The notes below the pieces were generated by a model, which searched no databases, had not been told where the DNA came from, and saw only the letters and a list, made by a program, of their open reading frames with translations. This document shows, in pieces, positions 35,042 through 42,786 of a stretch of DNA of 45,294 nt. The stretch is taken from the NCBI GenBank assembly GCA_013373515.1, contig JABXHR010000060.1, forward strand, positions 1 to 45,294, in the 5' to 3' direction. The DNA is from Gammaproteobacteria bacterium. Its GTDB lineage: Bacteria > Pseudomonadota > Gammaproteobacteria > JABXHR01. Position numbers and translations under genes: made by a program. Each line of letters begins with the position of its first letter. The stretch's first letter is position 1.

Positions 35042-36081
35042 TGAGCTAGCCTCTCTTTAAGCTGCGCGAGCTGTCCTTCATTTTCGGGTACGTACATCAC
35101 GAACCGGATATCGATACGTCGATTTTTGGCGTACGCCTCGTTCGAATCTGTTTCATCAATCGGCCTCTGTGGTCCGTAAGCAGCAACACTTAATATCTGT
35201 TGTCCTGCCGGGTTCTTGAACTCGACTACCTCTTCATTATGTTCAACAACTTTTTCGTAAGTGTTGCTTGCTCGCCGAGCACTGAGCTCAAGGTTAGTAC
35301 GGCTGCCATCGATTAGCGTACGGCCCTCTGGAATTGGAACTTTATCGGTATGCCCCTCAATGTAAACGGATTCAAGTAGTGCTCCCGGACCATCGCATGA
35401 TGGCGCTGCAAGCTCTTTGCCCTTGAGCGCAAAGCAGGAGATGTTCCGTAGTATGGCGTTAGAAATGGCATTAACTTTTCCGATTGCTCCCTCTTTGCTT
35501 TCTAGATCGGAACGCGAAGAAAGGAATAACCCCTCACCGCTGATTGTGACAACCCCCTGTTGAGTATTCGCCTGTGCATCAACACCCGCATCTCTCAGTT
35601 CATCAACTACGGATTGAACAATCTTATCTCGGGCTTGTGCACTCTCTTCTATGAACTCCAGTAGAGGGTTCGGCTTTAACGCATTCTTTAATTGTTCCTC
35701 GAGATCCTTTATCTGTTCTCTAAGCTTCTCGATTTCTTTTTTAAGGTCTTTAATTTCATTCTCTAGCGCAGTAATTGACTTCCTGAGAGCCACAATTTCG
35801 TCGTTGAGCTGCTCTATTTCTTTCTCTTTTTTCTTGAGTTGCGCTGTCAGCTCAGTGATCTGTCCTTGCAAGGCTAGAACCTTACTTTCCAGTGCTTTAA
35901 CTTGACGCTGTGCTTCATCACGCTGATCCAATACTTCATCAAAGATGGGCTTAGGTACCGTCTCTTCTGACTGAATCTGAAACGCAAAATACGCTAGCAT
36001 GATGATAAACACGAAGAGAATGCCGACCATCATATCTGTCATCGAGGCGAAGTAGTTCGTATTTTGGTCGAGCTTAGCCAC
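35038..36081 (-). CDS. ZorB, MotB-like stator subunit of type I Zorya, with long coiled coil
   Basis: A 347-residue protein. The N-terminal membrane helix holds the ion-channel aspartate (SMTDMMVGILFVFIIMLAYF, D16). Residues about 48-135 are a continuous charged coiled coil (for example LRKSITALENEIKDLKKEIE). The rest is an OmpA-like peptidoglycan-binding domain (VYIEGHTDKVPI, NLELSARRAS, NRRIDIRF) with a possible disulfide pair C216/C229. Known ZorB is about 250 residues, so the coiled coil is an additional segment. The start is GTG at 36079-36081, overlapping zorA by 8 nt, with GAGG 8 nt upstream. It forms the peptidoglycan anchor of the ZorAB motor. Confidence 0.9.
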   Translation of the reverse strand: MAKLDQNTNYFASMTDMMVGILFVFIIMLAYFAFQIQSEETVPKPIFDEVLDQRDEAQRQVKALESKVLALQGQITELTAQLKKKEKEIEQLNDEIVALRKSITALENEIKDLKKEIEKLREQIKDLEEQLKNALKPNPLLEFIEESAQARDKIVQSVVDELRDAGVDAQANTQQGVVTISGEGLFLSSRSDLESKEGAIGKVNAISNAILRNISCFALKGKELAAPSCDGPGALLESVYIEGHTDKVPIPEGRTLIDGSRTNLELSARRASNTYEKVVEHNEEVVEFKNPAGQQILSVAAYGPQRPIDETDSNEAYAKNRRIDIRFVMYVPENEGQLAQLKERLAQ

Positions 36082-38107
36082 GCTTGATGCCTCGACTATT
36101 CAACTCTTCAATGGCTTCGGAGAGCTCACTGACCATACCCCCAAGTTCACCCAGTGCTCTACCGACGTTCTCCGACATTCCATCTGTGTATTTGTGAAGC
36201 GTATCCAGCGAGCGTCCAAGGTTCTCAGAGATTGAACGGAAGGCGGCTTCAAGCTGCTGATCGGCACCTTGGAGGTGTTTAGACTGTGCTGTCCACGTAC
36301 TGCTGAGCTCTTCTACAGCCCGTTGACTCTCAGCAATCGCCGACTCAATTGATCGGATCGAATCAGTGATCTGGCCAGAGAGGCCGCCAGACACCTGTGA
36401 GAGTTTTTCAATCGCAGACGACGCACTTTGTGCGGCTATATTTAGCGGCTGAACCGCTTCTCTTACGCTGGTAGACGCAAGTTCAAACGAGCTGCTGGCA
36501 TTATTGATAGACTGACTTGAACGCTCAAGCCCTGCTGAATTTTTGTCCAGATCAAGATTAATTTTATTGAGATTGGTAGATACAGCCTGAGTGCTGGTTG
36601 TCCATTCTCGTATCGACGACTCCAGCCCACCTAAGGACGCGCGCAGTTTCTCATCGAGGTCCGTCATCAGTTGGCCGACCGTGTTCGACATAGCCGAGCC
36701 TAGATCATTAACCTGTCCCGAAAGCGCCTGACCTATTTCACCACTCTGTTGCGCACTTTGGGCCATAATCTTGGCAACGCTATCCTGCATCGACTTCGCA
36801 ATTTCAACAGCCGCATCGGAACCTCTCTGCTCCATCTGCTTCTGCACGTTCTCACTGGTTTCGTTAAACCGAGCAACGAGGGCCTCAATTGATGCTGCAC
36901 TTTGCGCCTGCTGAGCTTCGAACCTCTCGATTAATGTACCAATCATCTTAGTCGCTTCATCCGAAGACGCGGTCAGTTGCTGTGCTGCCTTGTCACTTGC
37001 ACCTGATACTGATGATTCCATTGTTCGGGATGCTGAATGGAGTGCGGTCACTGCAGTCTCTAACGACTCGGATAAACCCTCATTGCCAGACCCGAGTGCC
37101 GATACTGTTGACTGAAGTGTTGTGGAGAGCGCCGAAAGTTGGGAGACAACCCCGTCCATGGACTGCTGACTCGCTCCCGCCACTTCTTGTGTGAACTGTT
37201 TGACCATCTCCTCAAGCGCATCGTTATTGCCTTTCGTTAGATCGGTAGTAACTGACTCAAGTTGGGTCTCCATAGGTTTGAGCGCTGTTGCGAATTCTTG
37301 TCCAATAGCGGCGGGCAGCGCAGATAACGCACCGCCAATTTTTTCACTCAATGCGAGTGTGATTTCGGTTCCCATCGCCTCAAGCCGAGCTGTCTGGCGC
37401 TGAGCATGGCCGTATTGATCAGCGGCAATGCGCTCGGCACTCGCATAACTCATGTGCTGCTCAAGCAAATCATGGATTCTATCCAATGTTTTCATTGAGC
37501 CCAGCACTTGCCGGTTCTGAACCATCGATTGCGCGATTGAACCAAGAAGTCCTCCAATGCTTGCGAGAAATTTAACACTTGCTGTAGCTAGAAGATCTCG
37601 CAAACCAGCGGTGATATTTTCTTGTGAGCCGCCCGTGAAGAGTCCGGAGGCGACCATTAAAGCGGCAACTAAACCGGCAAAGGTCAGCAAAAGCCCAAAG
37701 CCAATCAAACGCTCGCCATCCATAAACGGACGCACATTACTGAGGACTGCATTAGGTGTTAAGAAGTCTTGGGGACGCTTCGTATTTCTGTAGACACGAT
37801 AGGCAGGATCGTCGACCGATTCGAGAGGCGGTATCAAGGTTTCGGTATATTCTTCCCATGGGCGCTTTAGCACCGGGATGCTACGAAACTTAGCGTCGAC
37901 CTCTCCAAAACGCTCGGTGAAATCAAGCTCATCCTCGATTGTTTCTAAGGTTTCAATCGCTCGTTGAAGTTCGCGTTTAACCTTATACGCTTGGTAAACA
38001 AGCCGAATAACTGAGATTAACCCTAAAAAAATCAAACCAGAAAATGCGATGTAGCCAAAAAGCGGGTTAGCAAAAACACTCGTGAATGCTGACTTGAGGG
38101 CTTCCAT
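36074..38107 (-). CDS. ZorA, MotA/ExbB-like motor subunit of type I Zorya
   Basis: A 677-residue protein. Membrane helices lie near residues 18-42, 133-158 and 172-195 (LIGFGLLLTFAGLVAALMVA and SVKFLASIGGLLGSIAQSMV are the MotA/ExbB-like pair). About 480 residues of helical tail follow, rich in Ser, Gln and Glu with coiled-coil periodicity. In Zorya the ZorA pentamer surrounds a ZorB dimer, conducts ions, and its tail carries the signal to ZorC and ZorD. The ATG at 38105-38107 has AAGG 8 nt upstream. It is the first gene of zorABCD and lies about 28 nt downstream of a predicted transcription start. Confidence 0.92.
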   Translation of the reverse strand: MEALKSAFTSVFANPLFGYIAFSGLIFLGLISVIRLVYQAYKVKRELQRAIETLETIEDELDFTERFGEVDAKFRSIPVLKRPWEEYTETLIPPLESVDDPAYRVYRNTKRPQDFLTPNAVLSNVRPFMDGERLIGFGLLLTFAGLVAALMVASGLFTGGSQENITAGLRDLLATASVKFLASIGGLLGSIAQSMVQNRQVLGSMKTLDRIHDLLEQHMSYASAERIAADQYGHAQRQTARLEAMGTEITLALSEKIGGALSALPAAIGQEFATALKPMETQLESVTTDLTKGNNDALEEMVKQFTQEVAGASQQSMDGVVSQLSALSTTLQSTVSALGSGNEGLSESLETAVTALHSASRTMESSVSGASDKAAQQLTASSDEATKMIGTLIERFEAQQAQSAASIEALVARFNETSENVQKQMEQRGSDAAVEIAKSMQDSVAKIMAQSAQQSGEIGQALSGQVNDLGSAMSNTVGQLMTDLDEKLRASLGGLESSIREWTTSTQAVSTNLNKINLDLDKNSAGLERSSQSINNASSSFELASTSVREAVQPLNIAAQSASSAIEKLSQVSGGLSGQITDSIRSIESAIAESQRAVEELSSTWTAQSKHLQGADQQLEAAFRSISENLGRSLDTLHKYTDGMSENVGRALGELGGMVSELSEAIEELNSRGIKRG

Positions 38108-38141
38108 TTTTTATAGCCTTATAATTACGAAATATTCTTAG

Positions 38142-38170
38142 AATATAAAAGTTTCGGCGCACTTAGTCTA
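38142..38170 (-). promoter_or_regulatory. Predicted promoter of the zorABCD operon
   Basis: On the minus strand, TAGACT (38165-38170), a 17-nt spacer and TATATT (38142-38147) give a plausible sigma70 promoter. Transcription would start near 38135, leaving a leader of about 28 nt before zorA. It sits in the 251-nt gap after the VIT/vWA gene; that gap shows no convincing terminator. Confidence 0.5.
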
Positions 38171-38358
38171 TTAAGCCGGAATTCTGATCTACCCAGAGCA
38201 TCTGTATAGCGATCTTCCTCCTATCTACTGACTGTTTTTGAGAAGAAATGTGAGATTCAGCAGTCAATTTTTCGCCGCCTTACTGAATCCAGTGCAACGC
38301 AAGCAGCGTGCAACCTGCATGCTACTCGCGCAAGAGGGGAGTCTCCTTTTTACGATAC

Positions 38359-40587
38359 CTAGGTCAGTGAACCCGATGAGATCAATTTCTTGATTTCCTG
38401 CTGTATTGTTTGGTTCCCTATTGCTCGCGCCTCTTCGCGAGCCACGCGGTAAATATGCCGATTAAGCAGATTAGTTCTTTCCTGTTCAAACAGAGTGGCT
38501 ATGAAAAGTCCTACAATCTGTGATTCTGGGAAACGCCCCACAAGTGAGCGTAAATAATTATATAAAGTAATAGGTATCCAGGGGGATAGCTCTTCCAACG
38601 TCGGCAATTCATCACCTGAAAGCCTGCCCTCTTGCATTTTGATCCGAGCGTTCAGCCAACTTGCAACTGCACGTGAGTCCACTACAGCTGTCTGATTTCC
38701 AACACCCAAATCGGAGCCAGCATCAGAACGTAAAAAGGCAGGTATATCGAGGAATTCCATATCATTACTGAGGGAAGTTCTGTCGGACCAACCTGGCAGC
38801 GGATCATAGCTCATACTCATGTTCATTCTTGCCGATGCACTTCTAGACATCACAATCGACGAACCAAAACCCATATGTCCAGCAGCGGGCATTTGGGGAA
38901 CAGACCGCAGCTCAGGTATACCCTCAGATTTAACCTCCCGTTCGTCAACAATCGTCATAGCGGTTTTGTCCGTGAACAACTGATACTGAACGGCTAGAGA
39001 CTGCTGTTCGCTATCCTCCACCTTTGAGATTCGGTAACTTGCACAAAGACGTGCGCGCGCATCGGCAGAGCAATTGTCCTCGTTCAGCTGCGCAATAAGC
39101 TCCAAGACCGCGTTCGGCTGATCCTCTCTGAATATCCTTACAGGGATCGGTTTGCTTATGGGATGGGGCGACAAGAAGAAAAGCGATTTGGACTCGCCAC
39201 TGAGCATCTTATTCGACTCGCCAGGCAACGCACTGCCATCAACACCCCAATCAAGTTCGACCACGACATTGGGCTGACGCATAATTCTGAACTGGCGCAA
39301 AATCGAGTCACTCATTGACTCATTGGGAGTCACCATGACGCATTCCCCGCCGGTCGCCTCAGCCAGTCCGCGCACCATTTGCTCAGATACAGCGCTACCC
39401 ACTCCGACTGTGAAGACACAGTGGTCGCTGCGTTTTGCGGCCTCAACCACCCGGTCCTCACCCCAGACGGCACCATCAGTGATTAAGAGCACGTGAGTTT
39501 TTCGCTGAGCTGATCCCGTAGTCAGATAGGCACGATTCAAGGCGCTTCGAATTTCAGTCCCGCCCATATCAGCCTGAATCTGCATGATGAAGCGCTCCGC
39601 CTGCGCAATATTACGGGGCGACGTCGATAACATCTCATCGCTCAACGACACGTTGTTACTACCGAATTTAACGATCGTAAATTCGTCTTCGGGACCCAAT
39701 TCTTTAACGATACTGTGCAAGGCCTGTCTAGCCTGAACGATCGAGTCCCCACCCATAGAGCCGGAACAATCCACTACAATTTTCACTGAAACTGGATTCC
39801 AAGCACCGATGAGACTGGATAAGTCGTGTTGTATCGTCAGTTGGTTGGTGTAATTGTCGGAGTACGGATCCCGATCAGACGTCACGGTCAAAAGGCCGCT
39901 GTTTTTGGAATCCAGCACATTCAACACAAAATCACGGTCAAGAAAGCCCACCTCACTGCTGAGTCGAAAGCCCCGTCCCGTCTCGTTCTGATAGAGATCG
40001 AGCGCATGAGTTGGTGAGTCTATCGAGAAGGTCGTGAGCGCTGAATCGATCTGGATATCCAGTGAAAATGGATGTGTGGCGCTCAGGTCGGTCCAAGGGC
40101 ACTCATGGATTTCGTAGCCGGAGTCCATTGGTTGACCATAACGGTCTGAGATCACGGTCGGTAGAGAAAATCGGAACGCATCCCCAGACCAACGGTTTTG
40201 CATCACAAAGCGGTATCGGATGCTTGCTGTCTCGTTCGGCAGCAAATTTCCGAGACTGACAGAGTACTCACTGTTAGAAACCTTGCGAACAATCATGGCT
40301 GTGTCACCATCATCGATCGCGCGCTCATACGACTCTTGTGCGTCGTTTTTCGCACTGACGACACCTGTAAGCACGCGTTCATCGATCTGTATCGATACGT
40401 CTAGCAGAACGGCATGCATTGGAATTGGAAATGAATAAACGGCCTCTATCGCGACTGGCTCATCGTTTCTGTACGTCTGCTCTAAGGTAATTTCGCTAAT
40501 CGATACACCAATGCTTCCCGTTACTTTCAGTCCTTTCAAGGGAACAGCCTGGCCTTCTACCCACAGACCTTTCGCTACATCATTCAC
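38359..40587 (-). CDS. VIT and von Willebrand A domain protein
   Basis: A 742-residue protein. Residues about 8-130 form a VIT domain (inter-alpha-trypsin-inhibitor-like; GSIGVSISEITLEQTYRN, VYSFPIPMHA, SLGNLLPNETASIRY). A vWA domain follows with a complete metal site: VVDCSGSMGG (DxSxS, near 271-280), DMGGTEIRSAL (Thr) and LLITDGAVW (Asp). The C-terminal third is unassigned. There is no signal peptide or membrane helix, so it should be cytoplasmic. vWA proteins bind partners through the metal and often work with AAA or other ATPases. I start at GTG 40585-40587, which has AAGGAG 7 nt upstream; the GTG at 40593 would sit on top of that site. It overlaps the MerR gene by 8 nt. Confidence 0.85.
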   Translation of the reverse strand: MNDVAKGLWVEGQAVPLKGLKVTGSIGVSISEITLEQTYRNDEPVAIEAVYSFPIPMHAVLLDVSIQIDERVLTGVVSAKNDAQESYERAIDDGDTAMIVRKVSNSEYSVSLGNLLPNETASIRYRFVMQNRWSGDAFRFSLPTVISDRYGQPMDSGYEIHECPWTDLSATHPFSLDIQIDSALTTFSIDSPTHALDLYQNETGRGFRLSSEVGFLDRDFVLNVLDSKNSGLLTVTSDRDPYSDNYTNQLTIQHDLSSLIGAWNPVSVKIVVDCSGSMGGDSIVQARQALHSIVKELGPEDEFTIVKFGSNNVSLSDEMLSTSPRNIAQAERFIMQIQADMGGTEIRSALNRAYLTTGSAQRKTHVLLITDGAVWGEDRVVEAAKRSDHCVFTVGVGSAVSEQMVRGLAEATGGECVMVTPNESMSDSILRQFRIMRQPNVVVELDWGVDGSALPGESNKMLSGESKSLFFLSPHPISKPIPVRIFREDQPNAVLELIAQLNEDNCSADARARLCASYRISKVEDSEQQSLAVQYQLFTDKTAMTIVDEREVKSEGIPELRSVPQMPAAGHMGFGSSIVMSRSASARMNMSMSYDPLPGWSDRTSLSNDMEFLDIPAFLRSDAGSDLGVGNQTAVVDSRAVASWLNARIKMQEGRLSGDELPTLEELSPWIPITLYNYLRSLVGRFPESQIVGLFIATLFEQERTNLLNRHIYRVAREEARAIGNQTIQQEIKKLISSGSLT

Positions 40588-40987
40588 TGTCACTCTCCTT
40601 GATGCTCTTAATCAGGGGCACCATTGCTTTGGTCAACGCTTGCAGTTGTCCTGCGGTTAATCCGGCTTTACTTGCGTCTATGTTCAACTCAACGCCTTCA
40701 CCAAGATGAATGCGGGTCCACATCTCAATCGCACCGATCTGACGCGATTGGGGTTTATCACCCTCACCCGCCATCAGTTCCTTGATACGTTCGAGACTTA
40801 AACCGTCATTCTTGAGGTTTGCGACAGTGAGCAGTTGCTCGACATGTAAATTGTTATAGTGCGCGCCCCGCTTCTCACCCAAGGGTCGATTCACAAGACC
40901 TTGTTGTATGTAAAAACGGACAGTGCGTTTGTTCATCTGAACAGCGGCACATAACTCGTCGAGGTTGTAAGTGCGTTCTTTATCCAT
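40580..40987 (-). CDS. MerR-family transcriptional regulator
   Basis: A 135-residue protein starting at the ATG 40985-40987. The N-terminus is a MerR winged helix-turn-helix (YNLDELCAAVQMNKRTVRFY, IQQGLVNRPLG, YNNLHVEQLLTVANLKNDGL). The remaining 60 residues form a short dimerisation helix and a tail without cysteines, so no metal-sensing site is seen. The open frame extends 28 codons upstream but that part is hydrophobic, unlike MerR proteins, and spans the operator. The ATG has no Shine-Dalgarno sequence and lies about where transcription should begin, so the message may be leaderless. It overlaps the VIT/vWA gene by 8 nt and probably regulates that pair. Confidence 0.85.
   Translation of the reverse strand: MDKERTYNLDELCAAVQMNKRTVRFYIQQGLVNRPLGEKRGAHYNNLHVEQLLTVANLKNDGLSLERIKELMAGEGDKPQSRQIGAIEMWTRIHLGEGVELNIDASKAGLTAGQLQALTKAMVPLIKSIKESDSE
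40595..40600 (-). promoter_or_regulatory. Ribosome binding site deciding the start of the VIT/vWA gene
   Basis: AAGGAG with a 7-nt spacer to the GTG at 40585-40587. It is only 1 nt from the alternative GTG at 40591-40593, which is therefore disfavoured. Confidence 0.6.
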
Positions 40988-40993
40988 GAGACA

Positions 40994-41023
40994 AATATAA
41001 TACAGTATTACTGTCACATACAA
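40994..41023 (-). promoter_or_regulatory. MerR-type promoter/operator
   Basis: TTGTAT (41018-41023) and TATATT (40994-40999) are separated by 18 nt, longer than optimal. The spacer contains a perfect dyad ACAGTA-T-TACTGT (41002-41014). MerR-family proteins bind dyads in such overlong spacers, so this is a good candidate for autoregulation. Transcription would start at or next to the ATG at 40987. Confidence 0.6.
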
Positions 41024-41071
41024 GTGTACTATAAATAGACCATGGAAGGACGCTCGATAGCAGGCAAACAC

Positions 41072-41758
41072 TTATGTAAGTAATGGGCTCATATACCGCT
41101 TGTACAGGGTCGGCCGCTCGGATAAGGCCGTTTCAACAAGCAACCGCATCGCCTCGATATCAAAGGTATTGTGCGTAATTACTTTGCTCGCTTGGCGTTT
41201 CTGATGGGCGGTGAGCTTACTGTACTGTCCATCTTTGGCGATAAGCCCCGTTCGCACCTGTTGTATCCGCTTCATGACGAGACCGAATCCATAACCGCGC
41301 CAGCAATCTAGACCTACGAGCCTTGCCATGCCGATAAGTGCCTTTTTTCTGGGACGGTTTTTTTCAGCTAAAGTCGTTCCAAGATCAGGGAGTTGATCGA
41401 ATTGGGTTTTACGACAAGACTTCGCCCAAGCGACACACAATTTTCGTGCGTCGAGATACTTAAGGTGTCCAGAAAGAGGTCTTCCATGAACGGCTGCCAA
41501 ATGATTCAACGTGGTTCGCTCTGCTTGCGAGTAGGCAACAATGACCTGATGTTGATTTATTAGATCGAGCACATCACTGGGTGTTGCGAAGTAAAAACCT
41601 TTTGCGGCTGCCCATCCACGTAAATCGTCGTGTAATACCCATACCTGGTATCCCTCTCCTCGGTCAAAACCCAACAGAAACAGCTCACCTGCCTTGTTGC
41701 CCTCGAAATCGATGTAGATTGTGTTTTTGTGATTCAAAGTATCGGAAACTTTCATCAT
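41072..41758 (-). CDS. DEDD (RNase H-like) exonuclease-like protein
   Basis: A 228-residue protein. TIYIDFEG (D17 and E19) fits exonuclease motif I. VIVAYSQAERTTLNHL (71-86) occupies the motif II position, and ITHNTFDIEAMRLLV (195-209; H196, D200) fits motif III, as in the RNase_H_2/YprB-like branch of DnaQ-fold nucleases. The motif II acid is a glutamate here (E80), so activity is not certain. It starts at ATG 41756-41758, overlapping the previous stop by 4 nt (ATGA), and is the last of a three-gene unit. The MerR gene begins 84 nt downstream. It may be a nuclease effector or a DNA repair function. Confidence 0.65.
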   Translation of the reverse strand: MMKVSDTLNHKNTIYIDFEGNKAGELFLLGFDRGEGYQVWVLHDDLRGWAAAKGFYFATPSDVLDLINQHQVIVAYSQAERTTLNHLAAVHGRPLSGHLKYLDARKLCVAWAKSCRKTQFDQLPDLGTTLAEKNRPRKKALIGMARLVGLDCWRGYGFGLVMKRIQQVRTGLIAKDGQYSKLTAHQKRQASKVITHNTFDIEAMRLLVETALSERPTLYKRYMSPLLT

Positions 41759-42180
41759 TCGTCATCCCATTGCATTAGATTGAGAAGGTCATGGATCACG
41801 CGTCGCCTTTGGTTAAGTTTTCGATAGAATTCGACAGCGACGACCCCGATCGGGAGAAGCGCAGCTAAGGCTGCGAGTCCTTTCGAGACAAGCCACGCGA
41901 AATCAAAACTTTGAGCCAGTTCGTCAACAATCAAGAAGCTAATGACAGACACTCCAAGTAACGAGATTTCCTGGAACTTAGTGAATTCTTGGTTTTCAAA
42001 GTCGTCGATCAAAACATCGATAATGGCATCGGTTGCATAGGGGTTTATCTCTTCCATTGCTATGAATTCGCCTTTAAATGCGTCGTAGTTCAGCTCTTGG
42101 TAGGCCATGCGAACAAGTTTCTCGAAGTGTTCCGTCGAGCCTTGATTTTCAAATACCGTTAACAGACGTTTACTCCACAT
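41755..42180 (-). CDS. Two-helix membrane protein, 141 aa
   Basis: The protein is not recognised. An acidic N-terminal half is followed by two hydrophobic segments (ISLLGVSVISFLIVDELA and GLAALAALLPIGVVAVEFY) with a short loop and a basic tail (RKLNQRRR). The open frame runs 28 codons further upstream, but that would overlap most of the start of this unit; the ATG at 42178-42180 has GGAG 8 nt upstream and overlaps the 98-residue gene by only 11 nt. It overlaps the exonuclease-like gene by 4 nt, so the three genes are probably translated as a unit. A small membrane protein beside a nuclease is a pattern seen in defence modules, but no such system is identified. Confidence 0.65.
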   Translation of the reverse strand: MWSKRLLTVFENQGSTEHFEKLVRMAYQELNYDAFKGEFIAMEEINPYATDAIIDVLIDDFENQEFTKFQEISLLGVSVISFLIVDELAQSFDFAWLVSKGLAALAALLPIGVVAVEFYRKLNQRRRVIHDLLNLMQWDDE

Positions 42181-42466
42181 GCTTACTGCTCCGACGTCTT
42201 GGAAAAGGACTGCCGTATTTTTCATCGAGCCAGTCAAAGTATTCAGCCAGATCGTCAAAGCCAATCCTTAGCAAGCGATACATGTATAAAGTCTCCCGGT
42301 CAGTTATCTCACCTTTCTGAGCGGCGGCTGCCAAGCTTGAGACGGCTGAAATAATTTCTAGGCCTCCCACCTCACTGGGACGTTTTCTTGCATTCGCTCT
42401 TATCCACCGAACCAAAAACTTCATCAGCATCGCTTCTCGAGCTGCTCCTAAACCTGATCCTGCCAT
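42170..42466 (-). CDS. Hypothetical protein, 98 aa
   Basis: The protein is not recognised. It is a small, basic, helical protein (FLVRWIRANARKRPSEVGG near the N-terminus, SPFPRRRSSK at the end) without membrane segment or cysteines. The ATG at 42464-42466 has GAGG 6 nt upstream. It is the first gene of the unit 42466-41072 and is divergent from the plus-strand genes. Its basic ends suggest nucleic-acid or protein binding, which is inference. Confidence 0.6.
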   Translation of the reverse strand: MAGSGLGAAREAMLMKFLVRWIRANARKRPSEVGGLEIISAVSSLAAAAQKGEITDRETLYMYRLLRIGFDDLAEYFDWLDEKYGSPFPRRRSSKHVE

Positions 42467-42534
42467 TTCTCACCTCATCAAATGTTAAGCAGCTCCAAGT
42501 GCTGCGCCTTTTCAGAATCGACAGAAAAAAATGG

Positions 42535-42774
42535 ATGGGTCAACAGCCTTTTCGGTGCGGAATTTCCTATAGCTTTAGCTATAAAAAATTTCTATCAGGT
42601 TCCAGGGGCCAAGGGTTATCCAACGAGCCAACTTTGCTGACCAATGTCGTCATTAGCTACCTCGATGACAGAGGCATCGCGCTAGATCGTCTTGTAATTA
42701 GGAATGTAGACTTTTCAGAATTTCCTGTGCTATTCGTAAAAAAGAACCGACGCACAACCAATGATTTTTGGTGA
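42535..42774 (+). CDS. Possible small protein, 79 aa
   Basis: A plus-strand frame from ATG 42535-42537 to TGA 42772-42774 ends 12 nt before the Z-alpha-like gene. Its second half reads like protein (SNEPTLLTNVVISYLDDRG, LDRLVIRNVDFSEFPVLFV, KKNRRTTNDFW). There is no Shine-Dalgarno sequence at the ATG, and the frame remains open further upstream across the divergent gene, so the start is uncertain. No family is recognised. It could be the first gene of a two-gene operon, or only the end of a truncated gene. Confidence 0.4.
   Translation: MGQQPFRCGISYSFSYKKFLSGSRGQGLSNEPTLLTNVVISYLDDRGIALDRLVIRNVDFSEFPVLFVKKNRRTTNDFW
42568..42583. repeat. Perfect 16-bp palindrome
   Basis: TATAGCT-TT-AGCTATA, followed by AAAAAATTTC. 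It lies 219 nt before the ATG of the Z-alpha-like gene and inside the possible 79-codon gene. It could be an operator for the plus-strand genes. Equally, it may be incidental. Confidence 0.35.
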
Positions 42775-42786
42775 AGTAGACGTAAC

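Noticed and set aside
41002-41014. Possible LexA box at the MerR promoter
   Set aside because: The dyad ACAGTATTACTGT is in the opposite order to CTGT-N8-ACAG and fits a MerR operator better.
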